Assembly (NCBI GenBank): GCA_020216895.1 | Contig: JAIWOM010000048.1 | Coordinates: forward strand, 1 to 8,945 | DNA: 8,945 nt | From: Microcella sp. | GTDB lineage: Bacteria > Actinomycetota > Actinomycetes > Actinomycetales > Microbacteriaceae | Direction: 5' to 3' | Shown: positions 1 through 6,439 of the stretch, one piece after another | Numbering within the stretch: position 1 is the stretch's first letter | Layout: every line of letters begins with the position of its first letter | Program-made: the position numbers and the translations under genes | The notes under the pieces: model-generated | Databases searched by the model: none | Told to the model about the DNA's origin: nothing | Seen by the model: the letters and a program-made list of their open reading frames with translations, nothing else

Positions 1-371
1 CGCCCGCCGCCCCCACCCTCGACGACGCCGTGGCCGAGCGCCGCGCCGCGCTGGAGGCCGCGGAGCGCGAGCGCTTCGACGCCTTCGTGACGTCGTCCTC
101 CGCGCGCATCGCCGAGCTCGGGGTGCCCGTGCCCGACTTCCAGGGAGTCGTCGCCCGCGAGGTCTGGCCCGATGCGGTCGCGGCGTGCATCGACGAGGCC
201 GACCCGCGCATCCGCGCCGATCGCCTCGATGACCGCCTCACCGTCTCGTACTTCGGGATGGTCGGCGAGGACTTCGATCGGTCGCGCTGGGCGATCGAGA
301 GCTGCACCGCGCAGTTCGGCATCGCCGAGCCCGGAGCTGCGCGCGATGCCCGCCCTCCGAGACCCTATTGA
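1..371 (+). CDS. 3' part of an unrecognised protein gene (5' end outside window)
   Basis: The frame is open from position 3 with no stop before the TGA at 369-371, so the gene very likely begins left of the window. A GTG at 30 is an internal candidate start, but no ribosome binding site is visible before it. The visible part begins with a charged, Ala/Glu/Arg-rich helix and continues into a soluble domain. Counting from that GTG, two cysteines (C53 in WPDAVAACIDEA and C92 in WAIESCTAQFG) each follow a tryptophan-containing segment and could form a disulfide, which would suit an exported protein or lipoprotein. The signal sequence that would prove this is not in the window. I do not recognise the family. 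The tail after about residue 96 is Ala/Arg/Pro-rich and looks unstructured. The next gene starts 16 bases downstream, so the two may be cotranscribed. Confidence 0.6.
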   Translation, partial: PAAPTLDDAVAERRAALEAAERERFDAFVTSSSARIAELGVPVPDFQGVVAREVWPDAVAACIDEADPRIRADRLDDRLTVSYFGMVGEDFDRSRWAIESCTAQFGIAEPGAARDARPPRPY

Positions 372-387
372 CGGCGCGCGAGGCCCC

Positions 388-868
388 GTGAGTGCCGAGG
401 AACAGGAGCCGGGACTCACGGTGCGCGCGAGCACCGGACGGTGGGTGCCGCGACTGGTCGTCTCCGGGGTTCTCGTCGTCGCGGGGGCGGGGGCCCTGCT
501 GGGGGAGATCGTGCCGGAGGGCATCCCGCGCCTCATCGTCAGCCTGCTGATGCTCGCCGCCTTCGGGCTGGGGGGCGGCCAGCGTCGCCGTCATCACCGT
601 GCGCTGGCGCACCTCGGTGCGCTGGGATGGCCGGGCGATCGTGGTGCGCGATCCGCTCGGCGCCCGGGTGGTGCCCCACAGCGAGCGGCTGTCCCTGGGC
701 CGCGCGCTCGACTCGGAGCTGACGCCGGTCTACTGGCTGCTCGACGACGGGCGGCGGGCGGTGCCGATCAGCCCCGACCTCGACCCGGTGCGGCTCGAGG
801 CCTTCGGCTACGCGCTCGGCCTGCCGGTCGTCGACATCGACGACGCGCCGGGTTTCCGGCGTCTCTAG
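388..868 (+). pseudogene. Small two-helix membrane protein gene, frameshifted in a G6 run
   Basis: Two frames join into one sensible protein of about 160 residues. The first frame, from GTG 388, gives an N-terminal polar stretch, then a hydrophobic helix (VPRLVVSGVLVVAGAGALLG), a short EIVPEGIPR turn and a second helix (LIVSLLMLAAFGLG). At the run of six G (570-575) this frame turns into Arg/His-rich nonsense. The next frame continues the helix naturally (AASVAVITVRW) and runs on to a basic, beta-rich soluble domain with VRWDGRAIVVRDPLGARVVP and YWLLDDGRRAVPISPDL, ending at TAG 866-868. Two membrane segments followed by such a domain resemble the small PH-like membrane proteins of actinobacteria, but I cannot assign a family. 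One G too many explains everything, so this is either a sequencing error or a real disruption. GTG 421, 12 bases after AGGAG, is an alternative start. If untreated, the distal part would appear as a separate gene starting at GTG 599. Confidence 0.65.
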
Positions 869-1172
869 GTCGCGACACGCCGGGCTGATACCCTGAGAAC
901 GGCACGTTTCCGCGTGTCGCTCAAATGAATACCGCACGGAGCAGGCCGGCTCGAAGCTGGTCACCGGTGGTGATCTCCCGATTCGCCTCCCGCGTCAGGC
1001 CGACGCGAGGGTGCCGGAGCGGTGGATGTCTACTGTTGGCCAGAGCAGACCCGGCGGCCTATTCGCCGACGTCCCTTCCTGCCCGCTCCTGCTCCGCGCG
1101 CTGCGCTGCGCATCCATCCGGGATGCCCGGCGCACCGACGTGGAAACACAGACGTGTAAGGAGACAGACCTC
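869..1172 (+). promoter_or_regulatory. Non-coding, hairpin-rich leader upstream of pnp
   Basis: This 304-base stretch has no convincing gene. It holds several inverted repeats: a 9-bp perfect pair GCGACACGC (872-880) / GCGTGTCGC (912-920) with 31 bases between; a 6-bp stem with one G-U at 946-951/955-960; a 5-bp stem at 961-965/969-973; CGCGTC (991-996) / GACGCG (1002-1007); and GCATCC (1110-1115) / GGATGC (1121-1126). The first could end the upstream transcript or start a structured leader. PNPase mRNA leaders are known in Escherichia coli to fold into stems through which the enzyme controls its own synthesis, so a similar role is possible but only inferred. I could not identify a convincing -35/-10 promoter pair. 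The pnp reading frame stays open back to an ATG at 1011, but that extension has no family similarity I recognise. Confidence 0.5.
1158..1163 (+). promoter_or_regulatory. Ribosome binding site deciding the pnp start
   Basis: AAGGAG lies 9 bases before GTG 1173. It is a near-ideal Shine-Dalgarno sequence and supports the GTG at 1173 over the in-frame ATG at 1011, which would add 54 residues unlike any PNPase. Confidence 0.85.
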
Positions 1173-3443
1173 GTGGAAGGTCCTGAAATCAAGTTCGCCG
1201 AGACGGTTCTCGACAACGGCAAGTACGGCAAGCGCACCATCCGATTCGAGACCGGTCGTCTCGCGCAGCAGGCGCAGGGCGCCGTGGCCGCCTACCTCGA
1301 CGAGGAGACGATGCTGCTGAGCGCGACGAGCGCCGGCAAGCAGCCGCGCGACGGCTTCGACTTCTTCCCCCTGACGGTCGACGTCGAGGAGCGCTCGTAC
1401 GCCGCGGGCAAGATCCCTGGCTCGTTCTTCCGTCGTGAGGGCCGTCCCTCGACCGAGGCGATCCTCGTGTGCCGCCTGATCGACCGCCCGCTGCGCCCGT
1501 CGTTCGTCGACGGCCTCCGCAACGAGGTGCAGATCGTCATCACGGTGCTGAGCATCGCGCCCGACGAGTTCTACGACGCTCTCGCGATCAACGCCGCGAG
1601 CGCCTCGACCCAGATCTCGGGCCTGCCCTTCAGCGGCCCGATCGCCGGTGTGCGCCTCGCGCTCATGCCGCAGAGCGACGGGACCGGCCAGTGGGTCGCC
1701 TTCCCGAAGCACAGCCAGCTCGCCGACGCCGTCTTCGACCTCACGGTCGCCGGTCGCGTCGTGACGAAGGCGGATGGCACCGAGGACGTCGCGATCATGA
1801 TGGTCGAGGCCGAGGCCACCGAGACCAGCTGGAACCTCATCCAGGGCGGCGCCATCAAGCCGAGCGAGGCCGTCGTCGCCGAGGGTCTCGAGGCGGCCAA
1901 GCCGTTCCTCGCCCAGCTGGTGAAGGCGCAGCAGGAGCTTGCCGCGCAGAGCGCCAAGGAGATCCAGGAGTACCCGGTCTTCCTGCCCTACACCGACGAG
2001 CTGTACGCCGCGGTCGACGCCGTCGCCCACGACGAGCTCGCCCGGGTCTACCAGATCGCCGACAAGGTCGAGCGTCAGAACGCTGATGACGCGCTCAAGG
2101 CCACGACGAAGGAGGCCATCGCGGCCAAGGTCGCCGCAGGCGAGCTGCCCGAGGAGGCCCTGAGCCAGTTCGGTGCCGCCTACAAGTCGGTCTCGAAGAA
2201 GATCATGCGCGCGCGCGTGCTCACCGAGGGCGTCCGCATCGACGGTCGCGGCCTCGCCGACATCCGTGCGCTCGACGCCGAGGTCCAGGTGATCCCGCGC
2301 GTGCACGGCTCGGCGATCTTCCAGCGCGGCGAGACGCAGATCCTCGGCGTCACGACGCTCAACATGCTCAAGATGGAGCAGCAGATCGACTCGCTCAACC
2401 CCGTGACGAGCAAGCGCTACCTGCACCACTACAACTTCCCGCCCTACTCGACCGGTGAGACCGGCCGCGTCGGCAGCCCCAAGCGTCGCGAGATCGGGCA
2501 CGGCTTCCTCGCCGAGCGCGCCCTCGTGCCGGTGCTGCCGAGCCGCGAGGAGTTCCCCTACGCGATCCGTCAGGTCTCCGAGGCCCTGAGCTCGAACGGC
2601 TCGACCTCGATGGGCTCGGTCTGCGCATCGACGCTGTCGCTGCTCAACGCCGGTGTGCCGCTCAAGGCGCCCGTCGCGGGCATCGCGATGGGCCTCATCA
2701 GCGACGAGGTCGATGGTGAGACCCGCTACGCGGCCCTCACCGACATCCTCGGCGCCGAGGACGCGCTGGGCGACATGGACTTCAAGGTCGCCGGCACGAG
2801 CGAGTTCGTCACCGCCATCCAGCTCGACACCAAGCTCGACGGCATCCCGTCGTCGGTGCTGCACCAGGCGCTGGGTCAGGCGAAGGACGCCCGCATGGCG
2901 ATCCTCGCCGTCATGAACCAGGCGATCGACGGTCCCGACGAGATGGCCCCGACCGCGCCGCGCGTCATCAGCGTGCAGATCCCGGTCGACAAGATCGGCG
3001 AGCTGATCGGCCCGAAGGGAAAGACGATCAACGCGATCCAGGACGAGACCGGCGCGCAGATCTCCATCGAGGAGGACGGCACCGTCTACATCGGTGCGAC
3101 GGATGGCGCCTCGGCCGAGGCGGCTCGCCTGCAGGTCAACGCCATCGCCAACCCGATCAACCCCGAGGTCGGCGAGCAGTACCTGGGCACCGTGGTGAAG
3201 CTCGCCGCGTTCGGCGCCTTCGTCTCGCTCATGCCGGGCAAGGACGGCCTGCTGCACATCAGCGAGGTCCGCAAGCTCGCCGGTGGCAAGCGCGTCGACA
3301 ACGTCGAGGACGTCCTGTCGGTGGGTCAGAAGATCCTCGTCGAGATCACCAAGACCGACGACCGCGGCAAGCTGTCGCTCTCGCCGGTGCTGGCCGACGA
3401 GGCCGGCGAGGCCCCGGCGGCCGCGGAGGGCGAGGACGGCTAA
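1173..3443 (+). CDS. pnp: Polynucleotide phosphorylase (PNPase)
   Basis: PNPase is a cytoplasmic trimeric 3'-to-5' exoribonuclease that uses phosphate to release nucleoside diphosphates and, in reverse, adds 3' tails. It works in RNA turnover. The 756-residue product has the full family order: a first RNase PH domain in the N-terminal third, a helical linker, a second RNase PH domain, a KH domain and an S1 domain (about 665-738). Active-site features are all present. They are [11 protein letters not shown] at 434-444 with phosphate-binding R438/R439; the serine-rich SSNGSTSM at 473-480; and the metal site [15 protein letters not shown] with D530, D536 and K538, matching D486, D492 and K494 of the E. 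coli enzyme. The KH loop GPKGK is at 613-617. The acidic Ala/Glu tail is usual. The GTG start is fixed by AAGGAG 9 bases upstream. The gene appears to be a single transcription unit, with a structured leader before it and a strong hairpin after it. The common upstream partner rpsO is not in the window. Confidence 0.97.
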   Translation: MEGPEIKFAETVLDNGKYGKRTIRFETGRLAQQAQGAVAAYLDEETMLLSATSAGKQPRDGFDFFPLTVDVEERSYAAGKIPGSFFRREGRPSTEAILVCRLIDRPLRPSFVDGLRNEVQIVITVLSIAPDEFYDALAINAASASTQISGLPFSGPIAGVRLALMPQSDGTGQWVAFPKHSQLADAVFDLTVAGRVVTKADGTEDVAIMMVEAEATETSWNLIQGGAIKPSEAVVAEGLEAAKPFLAQLVKAQQELAAQSAKEIQEYPVFLPYTDELYAAVDAVAHDELARVYQIADKVERQNADDALKATTKEAIAAKVAAGELPEEALSQFGAAYKSVSKKIMRARVLTEGVRIDGRGLADIRALDAEVQVIPRVHGSAIFQRGETQILGVTTLNMLKMEQQIDSLNPVTSKRYLHHYNFPPYSTGETGRVGSPKRREIGHGFLAERALVPVLPSREEFPYAIRQVSEALSSNGSTSMGSVCASTLSLLNAGVPLKAPVAGIAMGLISDEVDGETRYAALTDILGAEDALGDMDFKVAGTSEFVTAIQLDTKLDGIPSSVLHQALGQAKDARMAILAVMNQAIDGPDEMAPTAPRVISVQIPVDKIGELIGPKGKTINAIQDETGAQISIEEDGTVYIGATDGASAEAARLQVNAIANPINPEVGEQYLGTVVKLAAFGAFVSLMPGKDGLLHISEVRKLAGGKRVDNVEDVLSVGQKILVEITKTDDRGKLSLSPVLADEAGEAPAAAEGEDG

Positions 3444-3458
3444 GCCTCCCGCCGCACC

Positions 3459-3514
3459 GCACGAACGACGGATGCCCGTCCTCCACCCGGAGGGCGGGCA
3501 TCCGTCGTTCGTGC
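3459..3514 (+). terminator. Long hairpin terminator after pnp
   Basis: The arms 3459-3478 and 3495-3514 are perfectly complementary over 20 bp. They are continued inward by a T-G wobble (3479/3494) and five more pairs (CCTCC 3480-3484 / GGAGG 3489-3493) around a four-base ACCC loop. The hairpin begins 15 bases after the pnp stop. No T-run follows, as is common for terminators in high-GC actinobacteria. It may also protect the pnp transcript 3' end. The next gene on either side is on the same strand, so a bidirectional role is not required. Confidence 0.85.
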
Positions 3515-3764
3515 CCGTCGCCGTGCCCGGATGACGGGGCCGAGAAGGGGAAGAGCGACGGTTCCTCACGAGCACAGCGTTTCATCAGCCTGCACACAGC
3601 GCATTTTTGCCGGGTGTGCGGCTTCCACCAGGCTCGCGGCGTAGTTTCAGCATGCTTCGCGCGGCCGGACTCCCGATCGCTGACCGCATGGAGAACGTTC
3701 GACACCCAACCCCCATCAGCCGCGAGCCACCAGCCCGCGGCCCAACACGGTTCGAAGGAGAATT
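3515..3764 (+). promoter_or_regulatory. Non-coding region upstream of the rhodopsin gene
   Basis: These 250 bases lie between the pnp terminator and the rhodopsin start and contain no credible gene. They must hold the rhodopsin promoter if the hairpin at 3459-3514 really terminates. A TANNNT-type hexamer TAGTTT (3642-3647) is present but has no good -35 partner, so I do not assign a promoter. Weak dyads are seen: GCACAC (3592-3597) / GTGTGC (3614-3619) around an A/T-rich ATTTTT core, and CCGCG (3720-3724) / CGCGG (3736-3740) just before the gene. The ribosome binding site GAAGGAG is at 3754-3760, only 4 bases before GTG 3765. Confidence 0.4.
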
Positions 3765-4472
3765 GTGGACTTCCAGATTGTCCAAGCGTTTTTCATGCTC
3801 GGCTTCGTCGCCATGGCAGCCGGCACCCTGTGGTTCTACCTCGAGCGGAATGACCTGAAGCCCGAGCACCGCTCGGTGGCGACCTACGCCGCGGTCATCA
3901 CGTTCATCGCGGCGATCATGTACTACGTCATGAAGGACGTGGTGAAGTTCCCCGGTGGCGAGATCACGGCGGCCGACGTCGACGCGACCCTGCCGCTGCG
4001 ATACATCGACTGGCTGCTCACCACGCCGCTGCTGCTCGTCGAGTTCGCGCTCATCGTGGCGCTCGCCGGCGCGCTGAAGAAGGGCCTGCTGACCAAGCTC
4101 ATCATCGCGGACATCATCATGATCGTCTTCGGCTACCTCGGTGAGATCGGCACGCCCGGCAGCGCCACCAACTACCTGTTCTTCATCATCTCGACCCTGG
4201 GCTGGCTGTACATCGTCTACGTCGTCTTCACCCTGAAGCTCGGCTCGGACGCCCCGGCTCACGTGCAGCGCGCGGTCTCGATCATGAAGTGGTTCGTCAT
4301 CGCCGGCTGGGCCATCTACCCCATCGGCACTGCGACCCAGGAGTTCATCGAGCTCGGTGGCGGCGACGCCGCCCTCGCGATCAGCATCGCCGCGATCATC
4401 TACGTGATCGCCGACGTGCTGAACAAGGTCGGCTTCGGCATCATCGCGGTCCGGGCGGCCAAGAAGAGCTGA
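3765..4472 (+). CDS. Microbial (type 1) rhodopsin, predicted light-driven outward proton pump
   Basis: This 235-residue product has seven hydrophobic helices and binds retinal through the helix-G lysine K221 in ADVLNKVGFG. Helix C reads LRYIDWLLTTPLLLVE. It gives R79, proton acceptor D82, T86 and carboxyl donor E93, which is the D-T-E triad of proteorhodopsin-type proton pumps. D217 completes the Schiff-base counterion. Retinal-pocket residues W83, P88, W182, Y185 and P186 are kept. L90 occupies the position where Leu gives green and Gln gives blue absorption in proteorhodopsins. Two positions are unusual. M52 replaces the helix-B His (H75 of proteorhodopsin), as in bacteriorhodopsin (M56). 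F140 occupies the site that is Gly in xanthorhodopsin, so a carotenoid antenna of that kind is not expected. The GTG start has GAAGGAG only 4 bases upstream; the next in-frame ATG (3795) would cut into helix A. There is no signal peptide and no neighbouring retinal gene. Codon use looks like that of pnp, suggesting a long-resident, well-expressed gene. Pump function is inferred from residues. Confidence 0.95.
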   Translation: MDFQIVQAFFMLGFVAMAAGTLWFYLERNDLKPEHRSVATYAAVITFIAAIMYYVMKDVVKFPGGEITAADVDATLPLRYIDWLLTTPLLLVEFALIVALAGALKKGLLTKLIIADIIMIVFGYLGEIGTPGSATNYLFFIISTLGWLYIVYVVFTLKLGSDAPAHVQRAVSIMKWFVIAGWAIYPIGTATQEFIELGGGDAALAISIAAIIYVIADVLNKVGFGIIAVRAAKKS

Positions 4473-4509
4473 GCCGTCCCGCTCCCTCGACCCGGCGCGG
4501 TCGTGCCCT

Positions 4510-4532
4510 CCGCGGGCGCGGCCGCGCCGCGG
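4510..4532 (+). terminator. GC-rich hairpin after the rhodopsin gene
   Basis: Arms 4510-4521 and 4522-4532 are complementary apart from one bulged G, forming an almost fully palindromic G/C stem about 37 bases after the stop. The innermost pairs must open to make a loop. No T-run follows. It is a plausible but unproven terminator separating the rhodopsin from the aldo-keto reductase gene. Confidence 0.45.
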
Positions 4533-4640
4533 CATAGGGGGAGGAAACTGTGCGCATGACCCGCGACACGGCCCGATAACGATCGAGCGCGGCTACCGGG
4601 GCGAGCGCCGCTCACGGAGTACTGTCAGCCCCAACCACCC

Positions 4641-4653
4641 GTGCCGTCGGCAC
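4641..4653. promoter_or_regulatory. Small dyad upstream of the aldo-keto reductase gene
   Basis: GTGCCG-T-CGGCAC is a perfect 6-bp inverted repeat with a single central base, ending 25 bases before the GTG at 4679. Its size and place would suit a repressor site, but such short dyads arise by chance in GC-rich DNA and no promoter could be paired with it. The rest of the 4473-4678 gap shows nothing else beyond the hairpin at 4510-4532. Confidence 0.25.
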
Positions 4654-4678
4654 GACCCCGTCGAGAGCACCCAGCACT

Positions 4679-5656
4679 GTGACCGAGAGCCAGGATCAGC
4701 GTGGCGGCGCCACCGCCCTCTCCACCGCGCCCGTCGTGCTGCCGCGACGGATCGGTCCGAGCGACCTCCAGGTGTTCCCCATCGCCCTCAGCGGCACGGT
4801 CTTCGGCTGGACGGCCGACGGCCCGACGACCACGGCTGTTCTTGACCGCTACGTCGAGCTCGGCGGAACCCTGATCGACACCGCCGACTCCTACGCCGGC
4901 GGGCGCAGCGAGATCATGATCGGCAACTGGATGCAGGCCCGCGGCAACCGCGACGCCCTCACCATCGCGACCAAGGTCGGCAAGAGCGCGGACAATCCGG
5001 GGCTGTCGTCCTCGGCCATCCGCGCCGCCGTTCAGGCCTCACTCCGCCGGCTGCGGATCGACCGCATCGACCTTCTCTTCCTGCACATCGACGACCCGAC
5101 GGTTCCCTTCGACGAGACCCTGCTCGCCGTCGACGAGCTGATCCGCGCGGGTGACGTCCGGTACTTCGGGGGCAGCGATCACACGGGCGAGCGCCTGCTC
5201 GAGGCCCGGATCGCGGCCGGCCAGGTCGGCGTCGCCCACATGGTCGCCCTGCAGAAGCACTACAACCTCGTGCACCGCGACGAGTACGAGGGCGACCTCG
5301 CGCGGGTCGCCGCCCAGCTCGACGTCGGCGTGCTTCCCCGCTTCGCCCTCGCCGCCGGCTTCCTCACCGGCAAGTACCGCACCCGCTCCGACCTCGAGCG
5401 CGAGCGGCGCGGCGAGGAGGCCTCGCGCTACCTGAACCGCCGGGGATTGCGCATCGTGCACGCCCTCGAGCGCATCGGCGCCGAGCTGGGCGTGGAGCCC
5501 GCGACCGTCGCGCTCTCCTGGCTGCTCAGCCGCCCGCGCGTCGTGGCGCCGGTCGTCTCCGTGAGCGGCCCGCTCCAGCTCGAGGCGATCATGGCGGCGC
5601 CGCGCACGCCTCTCGGCCGGCACCACCTCACCGAGCTCGACCGGGTCAGCGACTAG
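4679..5656 (+). CDS. Aldo-keto reductase family oxidoreductase
   Basis: The 325-residue product is a cytoplasmic (alpha/beta)8-barrel that would reduce an aldehyde or ketone, or run the reverse reaction, with NAD(P)H. The catalytic tetrad is complete: D67 and Y72 in LIDTADSYAGGRSE, K99 in IATKVG and H136 in DLLFLHIDDP. The later strands (VRYFGGSDHT, VALQKHYNLVHRD, LPRFALAAGFLTGKYR) and the NADP-loop-like segment GVEPATVALSWLLSRPRVVAPVVSVSGPLQLE follow the usual order for the bacterial Tas/YajO-like branch. Length is typical. The substrate cannot be told from the sequence. The start is the least certain part. GTG 4679 has only a weak GAGAG 11 bases upstream, and the conserved barrel begins near residue 24, so GTG 4736 (residue 20) is possible. 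The gene is convergent with the TetR gene, 15 bases apart at the 3' ends. The regulator could control it, but no copy of the TetR operator is seen upstream of it. Confidence 0.93.
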   Translation: MTESQDQRGGATALSTAPVVLPRRIGPSDLQVFPIALSGTVFGWTADGPTTTAVLDRYVELGGTLIDTADSYAGGRSEIMIGNWMQARGNRDALTIATKVGKSADNPGLSSSAIRAAVQASLRRLRIDRIDLLFLHIDDPTVPFDETLLAVDELIRAGDVRYFGGSDHTGERLLEARIAAGQVGVAHMVALQKHYNLVHRDEYEGDLARVAAQLDVGVLPRFALAAGFLTGKYRTRSDLERERRGEEASRYLNRRGLRIVHALERIGAELGVEPATVALSWLLSRPRVVAPVVSVSGPLQLEAIMAAPRTPLGRHHLTELDRVSD

Positions 5657-5671
5657 CGCCGCCGCGGGGGT

Positions 5672-6271
5672 CTACGCGGCCAGCTGCTCCGGGGCCAGCA
5701 CGCACTCGATCGTGCGGCGGAAGGCCACGGAGGCCCCGATGGGGTCGCCGACGTGGCCCCACGAGAGTGCGCCCACGTAGGAGATCATGATGCGGTCGGC
5801 CGCCTCGCCCGCCAGCGGGTGGCCGACGTGCTGGAGCAGTTCGGTGATGCGGCTGGCGACGGCCTCGTAGTGCTCCGCGATGATCACACGCACGGGGTCG
5901 GCCGGGTCCGGGAACTCGGCGGCCGCGTTGACGAAGAGCGATCCGCGGAAGTCCTCGGCGTGCAGGGTCGCGTGCACGGCCTCGACGATGGCGGCGAGGC
6001 CGGCCTGGGGCGAGTCCGCGGCGTGGATCCGCTCGTCGAGGGCGAGCAGGTCGGTCTCCGATGCCGAGCGCAGGTAGTCCTGGATCAAGCGGTCCTTGGA
6101 GCCGAAGTGCTTGTAGAAGGTTGCCTTCGTCACCGACGATTCGTGGATCAGGCGGTCGACGCCGACGGCGCGGATGCCCTCGGTGGAGAACAGCCGGGTG
6201 GCGGCGTCGAGGATCCGCTTCTTGGCGGGGGGCATGCGGCGAGGGGTCTCGGCGGGGGCGGGGAGTGTCAC
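5672..6271 (-). CDS. TetR/AcrR-family transcriptional regulator
   Basis: The 199-residue product is a dimeric, ligand-responsive DNA-binding repressor of the TetR family. The N-terminal helix-turn-helix is clear: KKRILDAATRLFSTEGIRAVGVDRLI (about 17-42), then the recognition region SSVTKATFYKHFGSKDRLI (45-63), with the family's highly conserved T-x-YxHFxxK core. The remaining helices form a variable ligand domain with no signature I can use to name the ligand. I chose GTG 6271 because CGGAGCC places GGAG 6 bases upstream. The ATG at 6235, just before the DNA-binding domain, lacks a binding site. The frame also stays open further upstream, but only across the operator and promoter. A perfect 22-bp dyad over its own -35 region (6350-6371) indicates autorepression. 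It is divergent from the histidine phosphatase and convergent with the aldo-keto reductase, either of which could be a target. Confidence 0.93.
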   Translation of the reverse strand: MTLPAPAETPRRMPPAKKRILDAATRLFSTEGIRAVGVDRLIHESSVTKATFYKHFGSKDRLIQDYLRSASETDLLALDERIHAADSPQAGLAAIVEAVHATLHAEDFRGSLFVNAAAEFPDPADPVRVIIAEHYEAVASRITELLQHVGHPLAGEAADRIMISYVGALSWGHVGDPIGASVAFRRTIECVLAPEQLAA

Positions 6272-6338
6272 GCAGGGCTCCGGCTGGTCCGCGGCGCTCG
6301 GTTCCCTCGGGTCGGGGGCGAAGCATCCGATGATCGGC

Positions 6339-6368
6339 ACTCTAGCAGGGGACAGACAGCCCTGTCTG
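6339..6368 (-). promoter_or_regulatory. Predicted promoter of the TetR-family gene
   Basis: Reading the minus strand, CAGACA (plus 6363-6368; 4 of 6 to TTGACA) and TAGAGT (plus 6339-6344, TANNNT type) are separated by 18 bases. Transcription would start near 6332, giving a leader of about 60 bases to GTG 6271. The -35 and most of the spacer lie inside the 22-bp operator, which is the arrangement expected for an autorepressor. Confidence 0.6.
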
Positions 6369-6371
6369 TCC
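6350..6371. promoter_or_regulatory. 22-bp perfect inverted repeat, likely TetR-family operator
   Basis: GGACAGACAG (6350-6359), two central C, and CTGTCTGTCC (6362-6371) form a perfect 10-bp dyad in the divergent gap between the regulator and the histidine phosphatase. The ACAGAC/GTCTGT half-sites and total size are typical of TetR-family operators. It overlaps the predicted regulator promoter and lies 68 bases before the phosphatase start, so autorepression is the clearest reading and control of the phosphatase is possible. Confidence 0.8.
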
Positions 6372-6391
6372 TTTGCCTGTACCCCGTTCGC

Positions 6392-6418
6392 GTGTCGGCC
6401 ATGGCCTAGGCTCGACAC
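6392..6418 (+). promoter_or_regulatory. Dyad bracketing a possible -10 of the histidine phosphatase gene
   Basis: GTGTCG (6392-6397) and CGACAC (6413-6418) are inverted repeats 15 bases apart. Between them lie a GGCCATGGCC palindrome and TAGGCT (6407-6412), a TANNNT-type -10 that would start transcription about 20 bases before GTG 6440. No good -35 is seen at the right distance. This may be a second operator or chance symmetry. Confidence 0.35.
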
Positions 6419-6439
6419 GGTTGAGGGGAGCGTGGCGTC

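Noticed and set aside
172..888. A 238-codon plus-strand open frame across the first two genes
   Set aside because: Only its middle part (388 to about 575) is protein-like. The start is Arg/Ser-rich shadow of the upstream gene and the end is shadow of the shifted frame.
1059..3575. An 838-codon open frame on the minus strand across pnp
   Set aside because: It is the antisense shadow of pnp: Arg/Leu/Asp/Val-rich repetitive composition, no domains, and no stop codons only because of the strong G/C codon bias of the real gene.
3592..3619. GCACAC/GTGTGC dyad as a regulatory site for the rhodopsin gene
   Set aside because: It has only six pairs with 16 unpaired bases between and no promoter nearby, so I only mention it in the intergenic entry.
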